Below the pieces are notes generated by a model. The model saw only the letters and a program-made list of their open reading frames with translations. It was not told the origin of the DNA and ran no database searches. DNA of 64,000 bases from contig JACDTU010000022.1 of NCBI GenBank assembly GCA_022376465.1, forward strand, positions 124,001 to 188,000. Direction: 5' to 3'. The translations under genes and the position numbers were made by a program. This DNA comes from Cubamyces lactineus. Its lineage: Eukaryota > Basidiomycota > Agaricomycetes > Polyporales > Polyporaceae. Positions 12,540-23,816 of the stretch are shown piece after piece; the first letter of the stretch is position 1, and each line of letters starts with the position of its first letter.

Positions 12540-15163
12540 ATGAGTACTGCTGGAACCTCTCAGGCTAGTGGAAATGCGTCGCTTGACGATGTCCTGCAAC
12601 AAATCACGACAAGTAACAACCCAAGTGCCCTCAATCATTACCTCAAGACATTCGCGCCGAAAGAGTCGCGAGATACTATCCTTGCAAGCACATTGTCCAG
12701 TGGCCAGGATCCGCTATCTGTGCTTGATCCGCAAAGTAACACGCTTGGCTACCTATATATCCTGTACGTGCCGCAGCTTCGAACGCGTAGTGTACACGGG
12801 CATACGAACTGTGCCGCACAGCTCCGCAAGACTTCACTCATCCCTCGCGCCTACACCTACGCTCTCTATCATCGAAGAATTTTGCAGTCAGTTTGACCCC
12901 GTGCAAGCACGCTTCGCACCAGAGCGCGGTATGTCCGCGAACCGGCTTCCCTGCATAGTGGCGTTAACACCTTCCAGTGACCCTCCTTGCGAAGGGTATC
13001 GTTCGGGCTTCAGAAAGTTCAAACAATGTAAGCATAGCCCCACCCTCCGTTCGTCCTATGATATCGGTTGCGTCGCACGTGTGTGGCAAGCAAAGCACCA
13101 GAAGATGCAGCGGCTCTCATTACAGGAAAGGCCTAGGTCGTCTTCTATTCTGCATCTGGCCTGTCCCTGAAGCGCATCCGCAATGCAAACTCTGTGTCGT
13201 TCTAGGCGTGGACAAGGCGTGTCAGAGACCTACGCGGCGGGCAGCTTTCGAACTGCTGGACGGGAGACGCTCCCCCTCCTAGGATCATCATTCACACATT
13301 GTGCTGAGACATACTATGAGACGGGTATGCTCTTGCTACGGGAGCAAGGCAGATTGTCTCGTCCTGGAAAACAGGATCCATTACGCCGGCGTCTTGAGAG
13401 CTGCTGCATATTTGTATTGCCCGTCGTCCTCGCTTTGGATGCCATGACACGGGGAACGTGCCACCCAAAGGGTTGCTGTTGTCCCGTGTCTTGGGTACCG
13501 CAAGGATCATAGCAAATGCACAAACTACGCACATACGGCTGTTTCCGCATGATTATGTGGTTTGAAATTTCGGCGACTTGGCAGACAGCCCTGCTACTTA
13601 CCTGCGCCGCACGGTCTCATGGGCACAGGAGAACGGAACCTCGCCGTCATTGCGTGGTGAACATCCCTGTCGCCGTGCGGGCTCTGTACCATCTTCGCTT
13701 CATGAAGCTTTTTCCCGCAGATCGTTTGTCCGTTTTCCCGTCCTCTAGCCTCGGTATATTGCTTGCTGTACTGCAACCGCAAAACAACATGTCATCGTCC
13801 GGGAGCTTAACTGACGCGTTTTTCCTCCAGGCGAAGTATGCGCTCGCATCTTTGTACAGCCTCATCACGCGATACCCTCCTGACCTTTCGTACTTGACGA
13901 CTCTTCATGCTATCTTTCTGAAGGTGTGTCCTGGAATTCCGTTATCACGGTCCTCGATTGGTTAGCTTGTGGTGGCAACGATGCGCTCATCTCAACTCTG
14001 GAATTCGATAATGGCCTGCCGCTATTTTACTTGACGCTTTCTGACGCGCTCTACGCCTTCACAGACATGCGTGGCGACTCGCCATTTCACGACCGCACTG
14101 CCGGTACTCGCAGTTCCCATCACGTCTGTAGACACGAGCCTTTCCGACCTGCATTACAACGACAACCTCGTGTACCACTACGCGGGTGGTATTGCTCTGG
14201 GAGCACTCAAGCGATGGCGGGAGGCGGAAGAGTTCTTCGAAATATGCGTCAGCGCACCCGCCCAGGTGCCCGCTGCCATTCAGCTCGAAGCGTACAAGAA
14301 ACTTGTCCTTGTACAGCTCATCCAATACGGAGAGGTAAGTTGCATATGCGAATCTTCCCCAGTAATTTCCGCTGACGCCAGGGTAGACATCTAGCCCCCC
14401 GAAATACACACACCCTGCGCTCGGGAGACAACTGAAAGCGTCTCCATACGGTGCATTTGTCAAGATGTACCCCGGACGACTCGACACGCTGCGAAGTTTT
14501 GTGTCTAAGGAGCAGGAGCTGTTCAATCAGGTACGGTCGGGTTTTCTTTCTAGGTAACACAAGCATCACGCTCAAGGGACCCACAGGAACGGAACACAGG
14601 CCTCATCAACCAAGCGATCGATCGTGCGCCCGTATGGTTGATCAAGAAGCTCACCGCGACGTACCTCACCCTCGGGCTGGCGGACATCGGCCGCGAGGTC
14701 GGCATCCAAAGCGAGGAGGACATCCGCGCGATCATCTTGGACATGGTACGATCGCAATCTGCATCGGCTTGCATCGCCCGTGCCCATGCCTTACCGATCG
14801 TTGATGCACCGCGTTCTTGCAGATCGACGCCGGGGAGATTAACGCGACGATTTCCGCAGACGATACGGTCACGTTCGCCGACCTCGTCCCGCAGTTCTCA
14901 AAGGAGGAGCTCGACCGGCTCGTCGTGCAGGCACAGGAGCACAACAGGGTCCTCGCCAAGGTCGAGCGGACGATCAACGCGAGCAAAGAGTACCTTACGA
15001 AGGTGGGTGGTCCATTGTCCAGTATCTTCGCAGCAACAGCACAAATTGACTGACGATACACGCGTAGGCTCTGAAACACAAGGACGACGCAGGAGGCTGG
15101 GGGCTCGAGGAGGACATGTTCCCGCCGGGTATGGGTGCGAGTACCCCTTGGGCCGAGGAATGA
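12540..15163 (+). CDS. csn3: COP9 signalosome subunit 3
   Basis: Subunit of the COP9 signalosome, the PCI complex that removes Nedd8 from cullin-RING ligases. The N-terminus (MSTAGTSQASGNASLDDVLQ) matches the helical start of CSN3. Family blocks follow: DPQSNTLGYLYIL, IEEFCSQFDPVQARFAPER, LASLYSLITRYPPDLSYLTTLH, then SLSDLHYNDNLVYHYAGG with ALKRWREAEEFFE (14140-14240). After EAYKKLVLVQLI comes the PCI-type C-terminus with QAIDRAPVWLIKKLTATYLTLGLADI, EDIRAIILDMIDAGEINATI and a final helix reading KVERTINASKEYLTKAL. It ends GMGASTPWAEE. Most introns are 50-140 nt, but one spans 13028-13830 (803 nt) between SSNN and AKYALASLY; the flanking exons join exactly in frame. About 430 residues, close to the family norm. 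It lacks the JAMM metalloprotease motif, as expected for this subunit. Confidence 0.9.
13028..13830 (+). other. Unusually long intron of CSN3 (803 nt)
   Basis: GTAAGC at 13028 and TTCCTCCAG ending at 13830 bound this segment. The codons on both sides (AAT and GCG) join in phase 0 and restore a typical CSN3 helix. The inside has open frames on both strands (13183-13512 plus, 13314-13550 minus) with no recognised product, no visible inverted termini and no target-site duplication. It could be an inserted sequence captured within an intron, or could hold an extra lineage-specific exon. Confidence 0.7.
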
Positions 15164-15785
15164 GCTGCGTTGGCGTTCGAATATTCAACCCTGTCATGAC
15201 TGGATTCCATCGACTTGTGCTGTCCTGCTAGAGTCGCAATGCGTTGTAGCAATATTGTATCATGTTCCCGCTGCTCTCGTCATTCTGATAGGTGGTTTTT
15301 TGTCGCAACCTCGTCTTCCCGCCGATCGTCTCCTGCGTTTTCCTGCAAGCTCACACTCATACACGTTCGGTGTCTCTTCCGCAGTGTGAGCGGCTATGAC
15401 CTCGTAGTCATCCCTCGCACACTGGGGCATGTCAGGTAGTCAGTCGAATCGACAGCGACGCTCGGTATAGACGGCAGCGAATGCCCTAGTATCATAGGTA
15501 TACAAGAAGTAATACAGAGGAGGCTAGCGGGTCAAGCACATCTGGATCAAAAGAAAAATCACAATCGACGGAAGAAAAGCCCGATACACTAGATACGAGA
15601 GTCCCAGAGCACACCGAAAGCACGATCACAAGTAGCTACCGTAAGTCATACCCTCATTATCAAGGGCCTCATCCACAACCTAACAACAGCAGGCGCCTCT
15701 TCTGTAGATCCTCAGCCATGAGAAGTGCAAGGCGAGGTGAGGCAGGCAGGCATGACGCCCACGCCCCGGACCTCAACCCCCCAAT
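15164..15785. other. Convergent 3' regions of CSN3 and the F-box gene
   Basis: This 622-bp spacer lies between the stops of two converging genes. It carries an A-rich, purine-rich patch (15490-15620), which fits 3' UTR and polyadenylation sequence. I see no gene. Confidence 0.45.
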
Positions 15786-18075
15786 TTAAAGGAACTGCGT
15801 CGGATCGCGCCACTCGGCCTCGCTGCATCCATAACACTCGAGCCAGTCGCGGGCGTTGTACTGCGTGCGGCCCTTGGGCCACTCCTCGAGCTGGAGCTGG
15901 CCGCCCGCGGCGCGCGCGACGGTGTAGTACTCGTCGTCGATGCGCGCGACGCGCACCATCGGGAAGCCCTGCTCGATCACCGCCGTCGCGTCCTCGATGT
16001 GGAAGTTGCGCAGGCCGATGTACTTGAGCGGGGGTGGCAGGCCCGCGCGGAGTTGCTGTGCAACGTAGGGAGAAGGTAGTCAGGTTAACGATAAAAAGTC
16101 CGAGAGGGGAAGGGAAGGGGGACAGGATAGGGGGATTTGCAAACGTACCGAGACGAATTCGATGGTGTTGACAGGGGTGAGTGCTTGTAGCGAGAGTGCG
16201 TGGACGCCGCGCGGGACGAGCCACATCGCTACGGCCGCAGCGACGTCTTTTGGGAGCGTTGCGGTAAGCGACCGCAGGCTCGTGAGAGAGGGGAGGACGC
16301 CCCAGACGGTCGCATCGTACCCGAGCCGCTTGAGCGCCCAGTCGGCGCTGGGCACGGTGAGCTGCAGCGAGCGGAGGGACGTCCTGCCCTTGAGGAACTC
16401 GGCGATCGCAGGGAAGAGGTCGTGGTCATTCACGCGGTATCCCATGAGCGAGAACGCAAAGTGGTGGAGGAAGGGGAGCGCGTCCGCGAACTCGCGGAAC
16501 TGCTTCGACGCGGTGCACTCGAGGATGCACTCGAGCCGGAGCGACTCGAGCTGGTGCCCGTTCGCGAGGATCTCCGCAAACGCGCGCGAGTCCGCGGGGA
16601 ACGTGCCCTGGAAGTCGAGCGTCGTGAGGTGCCGGATCGATACCGCCTCCGTCGGGAAGCTCCAGTTCGGGTTGTGCAGCGAGAGGTGTCGGATCGAGGT
16701 CTTGTTCTGCACGAGGAAGTCGTACACCTGCGTCGTCGCCCCGCCCGTCGAGTGGTACGAGAACTGCATGATGTGCTTGAATCGCGGGAAGCGCAGTTCG
16801 CCCGTTCCGTCGGACGGCCTAGAATGGCAGGGTACACGTGAAGTAAGTAACGTCGACCTGCGTTAGGCCCTGCAGGGGCGATATGCGATGATGCGAGGCA
16901 AGGCACGGACGTACATGAGCGACAGGCCGGTAAGGCGGTGGCTGATGGTCTCCAGGATGCGGAGCACTGTGTACATGTCCTTCCACCGCATTGAACAGTG
17001 GACATGTCGGAGGTTCGTGAGTTTTGGGAGTGCGTTCGAGAGCATGCCCGTTTGGAACGTTATGGGGAACGTCTCCCGCCCAGGGACGAAGACCCGTAGG
17101 GTCTTCACATGCCCTGCGAACGAGGCGTCGGTGATGATTCTGGTGAGGATGTCTGCGCTCCGCTGCGACTCCCGTTTCTCAGAGGCTATAGAACAGGATA
17201 GACAGGCAGATAGGCAGATAGACAACGGACAGCACGCATCAGCATCAGCCGCGTCACCATACGGTTGCCAGCCTACCGAGGTGAATATCGATCCTCTGGA
17301 AGAGCAACTCGCTCGCGATGCGTGATAGGACGTGTGGGACCTGCAAGAGGGACTTGAGGTCCCTCGGCGGGAGCCACAGGACAATCTCGCGCCATATTTC
17401 GGTCGAGAAGCCCGGGGTAGTACGCGGTTGAACGAGTTGCTTGGGATGCGGCATGAGCGGACGGCGGCGGGAAGAAGCAGCAGCGACGAGTATAAACTCA
17501 CCTTCTCCGGGCTCACGACGTGCTGAGCCATGAGCGCGGCCGCTTCTGGGTTATCCGGTTGCAGTTCAAGGACCGCCTGGATGTCTGTGCATGGGGACGC
17601 TGAGTGGGAACGGCGCGCGGACCCGTCTAGAGCCGCCTGGACCGACCTTGTCGCGCGCCGACGCGCAGCCCAGCCGCCAGTCTGGCCTTTGCGCGCATCA
17701 GCCGTGCTTTCGCTGCGTTTGCGGGTGGCAGCCTGGATATTGACAGGCAGGACTGCACCGCGTTCTCTATGAGCGTTCTCGAGCTAACGCGACAGGGGCC
17801 CGCATGCAGGCGAGAGGGCAGGAGATCAGACACGGGCACGAGACTGGTCAAGGAGCATGGGCTGCGACCGACCGTTCGGGCTCTAGATGGCTCATGGCGT
17901 AGAGCAGGACGTCTGCCTTTTGCTCGTCGGAGAGGCCGGCGGTCACGTCTCGGACGCTGGCATCGAGGATCTTGGGGTTGAAGACGTTCATGGAGCGAGT
18001 CGGGGTGCTCTGGGCTGCTGAAGACGAGCTAGACAGGGAGCTGAGCCCCAGGCCGGGGTGGGCACGATGGTGCAT
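15786..18075 (-). CDS. F-box protein with N-terminal TPR-like region and LRR-like C-terminus
   Basis: Likely substrate adaptor of an SCF ubiquitin ligase. The N-terminal exons read MNVFNPKILDASVRDVTAGL and KADVLLYAMSHLEPER, then LIENAVQSCLSISRL, AKARLMRAKARLAAGL and DIQAVLELQPDNPEAAALMA, an amphipathic helix pattern like TPR units. The F-box core follows across an intron: FSTEIWREIVLWLPPRDLKS, with SLLQVPHVLSRIASELLFQ (17300-17410). The rest has leucine-rich repeat-like segments (LRHVHCSMRW, IRHLSLHNPNW, LESLRLECILEC, LRSLQLTVPS, LRSLTATLP) and ends EWRDPTQFL. Two introns near the 5' end appear to use the unusual donor GTCGGT. The start may be 18075 or, 28 codons later, 17991. The modular order is common in polypore genomes; the target is unknown. 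Confidence 0.8.
17197..17224. repeat. Short degenerate GATA/GGCA tetranucleotide tract
   Basis: Alternating GATA-GACA-GGCA units form a short tract inside an F-box gene intron, next to a CAGCATCAG repeat. It is too short and degenerate to be more than a microsatellite seed. Confidence 0.5.
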
Positions 18076-19131
18076 CTTGGCCGTTCAAAAAGTGTGCAGA
18101 CCAGTTGTGATTTTGATCTCGACTCTGCGAACGCGAAGGCTCGCCAGACACGCAGACTCGGGCGGACACAGCTGCGTCACTCGTCGTCGCTTAACCGCTC
18201 GGGGAGGGCCCAGGCTGATCTGCCCCGCTCAACAGACACGATCGCAGCGGGAGTGTGTCCAAACGAGCGCGAACTCGAGCGCAAGACCGTCCAGGCAGGC
18301 GTCGATACGCTTTTCGTCGTCGGAGAGCGTCGTGTCGTCGTGAGAGTAGGAGAGAGCGCTGGACGCAGGCGCACGGCGAGGCGGCGACTACAACGTCAAA
18401 CTTTTCCTGATGCGGCCGTGTGATTTCCTTGCACGCTATTATTGCCGGCCGCCGCAGAGGACCGCATCGGTGAGTGCAGTCTCCTCGACGAGCGAACGAA
18501 CATCTCCAGCAGCGAGCACATCGTTGGCGGTCGATTAAGCCACACTTCTCGTCTCGAGCGGTTCGGACTGCACCCGCTACAAATACGTGTCCAGCAGATA
18601 CAGCCAGATCCCACATGCGGATCATTCCCCCGATAAATCACGCCCTCTAGAATCCGTCCCTACAATCCAGACCATACATTCTAGCACTTCTAGCCCTGCA
18701 ACGGGTTGCCGCAGATCGCAATATAATCGCTCGCAGCGCAGCAGATGGTCATATATATGCGAGCCACGGCCATAAACTGAGAAGACAAGCATTAATATTT
18801 AAGCACTCGCTCTTGGCGATGTGGCATGGGACGTGGAACCAGCGTCTCCGAGATACACGGAGTTCATCCCGTCTGCCTCGCCTCGCCTCACCTCCGGCCA
18901 CCTGGAGCTTGTCTTTCGTCTGCTTCATTCCGCATGCTGCGTTATCCCCGTGAAGATGCCAGACGACGGTCAAATGCCATGGGAATGGCGAATACGACAG
19001 CGTGGGCCTCCCGCTGACTGAGCCGCTCCCGTCACGTGTTCTTGCGTTATACTTGCGCAGGATGGCCGCAGACTCGCATCGACGCGCCCTCCCCGCACCC
19101 CGCCGACCCCTCTTAACCGCGAACCCCTCGT
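18076..19131. other. Divergent intergenic region, F-box gene and msrA
   Basis: This 1,056-bp spacer holds promoters for two genes read outwards. An AT-rich patch with ATATATAT lies near 18751. That is about 380 nt from the msrA start and some 680 nt from the F-box start, too far to assign as a core promoter. Short frames on both strands overlap and show no motif. Confidence 0.45.
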
Positions 19132-20034
19132 ATGCTCGGTCGTCTCGCCGCGATTGTCTCTCCGTTCGTCCGTTCGCCCAGTCTCAGTAGAGGAATCAGT
19201 TCCGCAGCGTTTACTGCAACCATGTCTTCCGGTGCGTCTGCCCCATCCTCCGAGATCTTTTCCGATGCTCACTAGATGGCCTCGCGCACCAGGTGGACAA
19301 CCCGAAATTGCAACCTTCGCCGCAGGGTGCTTCTGGGGTGTCGAGCACATCTTCCTCAAGCACTTCCCTCCCGTTGAAAACAAGGGCATCCTCAAGACCA
19401 CCGTCGGCTACACCGGCGGCAAGGAGGACGCAAAGAACCCCGACTACCGCACCGTCTGCACGGGCGCGACGGATCATGCGGAGGCTGTCCGCATCGAGTT
19501 TGACCCTAGCATCGTCAAATATGACGAGCTCGTAGGTGCGTGTTGTGCAAATCTATGAAGGAAGGTCTGGTCATTGAACGGAGGTGAAACAGAATTCTTC
19601 TACCGGATCCATGACCCGACCACGAAGAACCAACAGGGCAATGATGTCGGCACGCGTACGTGTTCCAGTCTCGAGCGCACGAGAGCGCACGACTAAATCT
19701 CACACCCGTCCACGATACAGAGTATCGCTCAGCAATCTTCTACCACTCCCCGGAGCAGCTCGAGATCGCGAAGCGCGTCACGGAGGAGGTGCAGAAGAAG
19801 CACTTCGATCCCCATGGTGCGTACACTCCACACACCCCTCGCCTTCCCGTCCGCCCGGGAGTGCATGTGCGATTCCACGCGATGCTGACTACGCTTCCAC
19901 GATGTACAGGAACGAAGATCGTGACGGAGCTCGTGCCTGCGGGCGAGTGGTGGAACGCGGAGGAGTACCACCAGAAGTACCTGCACAAGAACCCGACGGG
20001 ATACCAGTGCCCGAACCACCGCCTGCACTGGTGA
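19132..20034 (+). CDS. msrA: Peptide methionine (S)-S-oxide reductase MsrA
   Basis: Repairs oxidised proteins by reducing the S-epimer of methionine sulfoxide, using thioredoxin. The catalytic motif GCFWG with its nucleophilic Cys is at 19328-19342. Further family blocks are [28 protein letters not shown] joined over an intron, and FWxAEEYHQ-type [12 protein letters not shown]. The end, [14 protein letters not shown], carries the likely resolving Cys. Five exons; about 208 residues. The first exon codes a leader rich in Arg and Ser with no acidic residues ([20 protein letters not shown]). A second Met at 19222 would give the short cytosolic form, so one gene could supply mitochondria and cytosol. 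Confidence 0.95.
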
Positions 20035-20805
20035 GCGTGTTCCGTGAGTTTGGTGCACGTCGATGTAGGAGGACAGGTAGAAGATTCAGCGTTGTTGTAC
20101 ATTATAATATCTTTTGTTGGGTCTATAGCAGCAAGAGGTTTGCGACATACGAAATGGAGCGTCAGGCTCAATTGATTAGGTCGCTTGGGATCTACAAAGG
20201 TTCAACTACTCCCCGCTCGATGAGTATTGAATGTATGTTCTTGTGTGTTCCTGGCCTTGCATGTTCCTTGTTCCTTGGCGTCCAAGGCACCGACGTGAAT
20301 CCCTATGGGCGCTAGAACACCCCGCGCGGAATGGTACATGCATCGGTTGCTCTGCATTCCAACAACTGCACCTGCTATAACTTTATTGCTCCTGTGTTGC
20401 TTTACACCGTGGTCGAGTGCACGTCCATCCCAGATGTCCCGGTCTCCCTGCAGATGCAAGATGGTTGCCGGCGCAACTGGCACTGGCTTGACCTCGCTGA
20501 TGAATGCCATACGCGGTACGCCACCCGGGCCAAACAAGGGTAAATCACAGGGGTGCTGGAAAAGACAGGAAACGCTTGCGGCAGGCGCCTGTTCATGGGC
20601 GCATAGCACTCGGCCGGGCATTGCATCCCGCTTTCAAGCTTGTCCTCCCACCCTTCCTCCTCGTCCACCTCCGCCGCTCCTTTTCTCCCTGACATACCCA
20701 CCCGACTCGACTCGACTATCGATATTCGCTGCGAACGAACCGCGCACAGACCATCCTTTGACGACCAGCTGGCTGACCTGCGCCGAAGAAGAAACCTCAT
20801 CAACA
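20035..20805. other. Intergenic between msrA and the KNH-like gene
   Basis: Spacer of 771 bp between two plus-strand genes, with no recognisable coding motif. The pyrimidine-rich, purine-poor tract at 20640-20720 resembles the CT-rich promoters and 5' UTRs of highly expressed fungal genes. Confidence 0.4.
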
Positions 20806-21624
20806 TGCACGTGCTCTCTTACATCCCCACCGGCCTCCTCAGTCTCCTCTGCGCGTGGTACCTCGTCCCATTAGCATACGCAAACTGTGAGTCCCTATTA
20901 AACCTGCTAAGATGGAGGGAGAGTTGTCCTGCAAAGGAGAGGAGAGAGGATATCGTGGACAAGGCATCGAGGAGGTAGATTGGACCAGTTGGAGGAATGT
21001 GGCAGCTCACCCCCTCGTTTTGTAGCCTATTTCGTCATCTCGCAGCCCGCAAAGGGCCAGCAATGGGTGAATGGCGCCGTCAACCCAATCTCTTGGACGA
21101 AGGGCCTCCTCGATGGCGTTACCAGCGTCGACATCGAGCTCGCCCGGCTTAGCCAAGACGGCCTCATCTTCGTCGCACGCGATGGTACGTCCCCTGTCCC
21201 GTTCCCCCGTCCCCTCTCTTTCCCTCAAACGCATCCGATCTCACTATTCGCATGCACGTCAGTCCCTGCGCCGTCCTCAACAGGCTCTCTTAACCTGCTC
21301 CTGCAAGACATCCCCACGGCGGACGACTACTACCTGCTCTTCCTCAACTCGACACACGGCGTCATGTACGCCTCCTCGCAGCGATTTGCGATCGTCGACG
21401 CCAACAACGGCTCCGCGCCCGCCTCGCCCGCCGCCGGCGCCCCCACGGTGACCGTCTCCGGGGGTCCGAACCCGACCGCGGTGTTCGCGACGACATTCCC
21501 GCCCTCGGCGAATGGAGTTGGGGCGCCTGCGTGGAAGGCGGTCGATGGCGCCCGCATGCAGCTCGTGGCGGTCGCGTCGGTGATGGTGTTCTGCGTGCTC
21601 GGGGGCGCGTGGACGGTGCTGTGA
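20806..21624 (+). CDS. Small secreted Kre9/Knh1-like, probably GPI-anchored surface protein
   Basis: Predicted cell-surface protein. The N-terminus has a signal peptide (MHVLSYIPTGLL, then a hydrophobic run ending PLAYAN). Exon two gives YFVISQPAKGQQWVNGAVNP, then ISWTKGLLDGVTSVDIELAR, the pattern of the Kre9/Knh1 N-terminal fold (a xxPxxGxxWxxGxxxxIxW motif). Exon three has LLLQDIPTADDYYLLFLNST, ending the Ig-like strand set with SQRFAIVD. It continues into an Ala, Ser, Pro and Gly-rich stalk and ends in a hydrophobic tail (LVAVASVMVFCVLGGAWTVL) preceded by a small-residue stretch, as in GPI signals. Three exons, about 230 residues. In yeast, Kre9 supports beta-1,6-glucan assembly; in basidiomycetes this family is large and mostly uncharacterised. 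Confidence 0.82.
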
Positions 21625-22251
21625 GTGCGTGCCGGTGCAGTAGGTTGGGCGAGGACAATTCGGTGCGGACTAGATCTATCTTATCTTTTGGGGCTATGGA
21701 CTATGTCCTTGTTAGTGTCTTTCTTATTCTGCATGGCGAGGGATTACTGTCGCGTTAAGCATGAACACAGTGCAGAGACTCTGAATTCAGAGCGAATGCG
21801 GGAAGAGTCGGTCATCCGCCTGAGGTACTTGGGTGGCAGTGCCATCTACACAGGGTTTCGAGTAAGGATCCCTAAGGAATGTACGACTTTGAGCATGGCC
21901 TTGGCGCTGCATGCGTGCAAGTACAGATTCTTCGCTGAACTGAGCCAGCTTGTGCAAGAATAGTCGCCATGGTGAACGTTCTCCCCCATTGTAGCAGTGA
22001 AGCCAGCATCATGCAAGCACCGGAGATTGGGAATAGCGTCCGGTGCTGGGCACCACGGTACGCATGATGAGTCTCCCACGCGCCGCATATGCAGACTAAT
22101 ACAGCATTCAGTGCTCACAGTCCCATGACCTCGATGAGTCGGTCAAGTTCGAGGACGTGGGCACGATGCTCACGATAAGCACACTTCGTCCAGTCCACTG
22201 TGGGTTGCCCCTTGCGCACCGACTCTTGTCCTCTACCGAATTGCTTTACCC
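21625..22251. other. Intergenic between KNH-like gene and F-box-like gene
   Basis: Spacer of 627 bp between two plus-strand genes. Short frames (21625-21963 plus, 21846-22118 minus) have no motif or splice context. I see no gene. Confidence 0.45.
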
Positions 22252-23816
22252 ATGAACACTATCCCACCCGGACCTCGCCTACCTTTGGACGTGTGCGCTG
22301 AAGTGATCAAAGCCCTAGTCCCCCCATTCGACCCTCTCAGCGAACAGACGCGATGGGGCATATTGGACCGCGCATCGCATCACACTCTCCTTGCGTGCTG
22401 CCTCGTTTGCTCGGACTGGCTCGGATGCGCGCGCCGTGTCCTGTATCGGCACGTTCTGTTCACACACCCAAAGGACGTGGATAACTTCCTTACCACAATC
22501 ACACTCCATCCCTTCCTTGCCTACTTCGTGCGCGCTTTGTCTGTCGACGCGGGCTGGGGATCCAGGCATGGAGGTGAGAATAGACGTCAGTTTCTTCTCT
22601 CCGTCTTTGTGGGGCTACTCACGATGCCACTTTGTCCAGAACACACATACATCCCTTTTGCGCGGACGGACCTGGTCCGCAAATTACCTCGGCTCGAAGT
22701 GCTCACATACCACACCTACATGACGGCTCTCTCACAGCTCTATCCGCCGAACTACAGCTTCTTGTTAACCCAGTTCCCCATCACGACCCTCACCCTATGC
22801 AGAGCATGCGACACGCCGTACGAGCTCTGCCGGCTCATATGGGGGCTGGCCAACTTGCGCTGTCTGCGTCTGGTGGATATGTTCAGCGCCATCAGCCCAA
22901 ACTGGGACGATCATTCGAGCTGGAAGAACATGAAGAGACTCCGGGAGCTAGCAGCGCGGAGGCCCCGCTGCAGGTCACCAGCTCTGAAAGTTCTCGACCT
23001 AGTAAAATGCGTATGTCACCGACTTCCGGAACGGATGGACAGCTAACAGACGGCTGATTGATATGACTTTGCTAGGAGAATCTATATATGCTGCTGGCCA
23101 ACTTTCCCTTTAGGTCCGCCTTCGGCGATGCACTCACAAGCGTTAACATTGTCGCCGATTGGTGGTGCGTGAAAGGGGGGGCTCGTCAAGCCTACATGCA
23201 AGAAGACTCGGATTCCAGTGAGCACTACGTGGCCACCATGCCCGTGACGGACGGGAACCTTGGCATCCATAAACCCTCGCAACACATGGATATGTTTGCT
23301 CTTCGCAGACGTACCGAAGGCGTGCGGAGATTCGTCGATTATTTATTGTCACTCGACGAATTGGAGAGCCTAACGGTGGAAGTCCTCGCACACCCGCGAT
23401 GGCCCCAGTTCACAAGTGGAAATCTGTACGGGGACTCGCGGGGCTGGCAAGACTCGGGAACTACAGCGTATCTCGACGTGTGGTGGAGCGTCATGCATAC
23501 CGCGATATCGGAAGCCCAATACGACGTAAGTGCACGATTGCAGCCGTTTGGCCGACTGCGTCGTATACGTGTGGGCGTCGGGCGGGTGTGTAACGTCCAA
23601 GACGCCCACACCATGGCGTACTCTGGCCGAAGCAATGACGCTTATCGCCATAAAGACTCGGAAGCTGAGCATGACCTCGATGCCCTTGAGAGGCTCAGTC
23701 AACATGACGGGCTTCAGCGTACTATTGCCATGTTACCCGCCCTGCAAGAGCTAGAGATCAGCGCGGATCAAGTAGCACCGAGGACCACACATAGGCTCTA
23801 CCAGCTGGGATTTTGA
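22252..23816 (+). CDS. Hypothetical F-box-like protein
   Basis: I do not recognise a specific ortholog. The N-terminus (GPRLPLDVCAEVIKAL, then HTLLACCLVCSDWLGCARRV with LYRHVLF) follows the layout of fungal F-box-like proteins: Leu-Pro near the start, then an LxxCxLVCxxW helix. A variable leucine-rich body follows (LPRLEVLTYHTY, FPITTLTLC, LANLRCLRLVDMF, ALKVLDLVKC). A single intron at 23011-23075 joins KC to ENLYMLLANFPF. The second exon ends LQELEISADQV...LYQLGF. Total about 497 residues. These proteins form large, fast-evolving families in Agaricomycetes. An SCF role is inferred from the N-terminal motif only. Confidence 0.72.

Noticed and set aside
13028..13830. Box C/D snoRNA hosted in the long CSN3 intron
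   Set aside because: I looked for a paired C box (RTGATGA) and D box (CTGA) with terminal stem and found no convincing pair.
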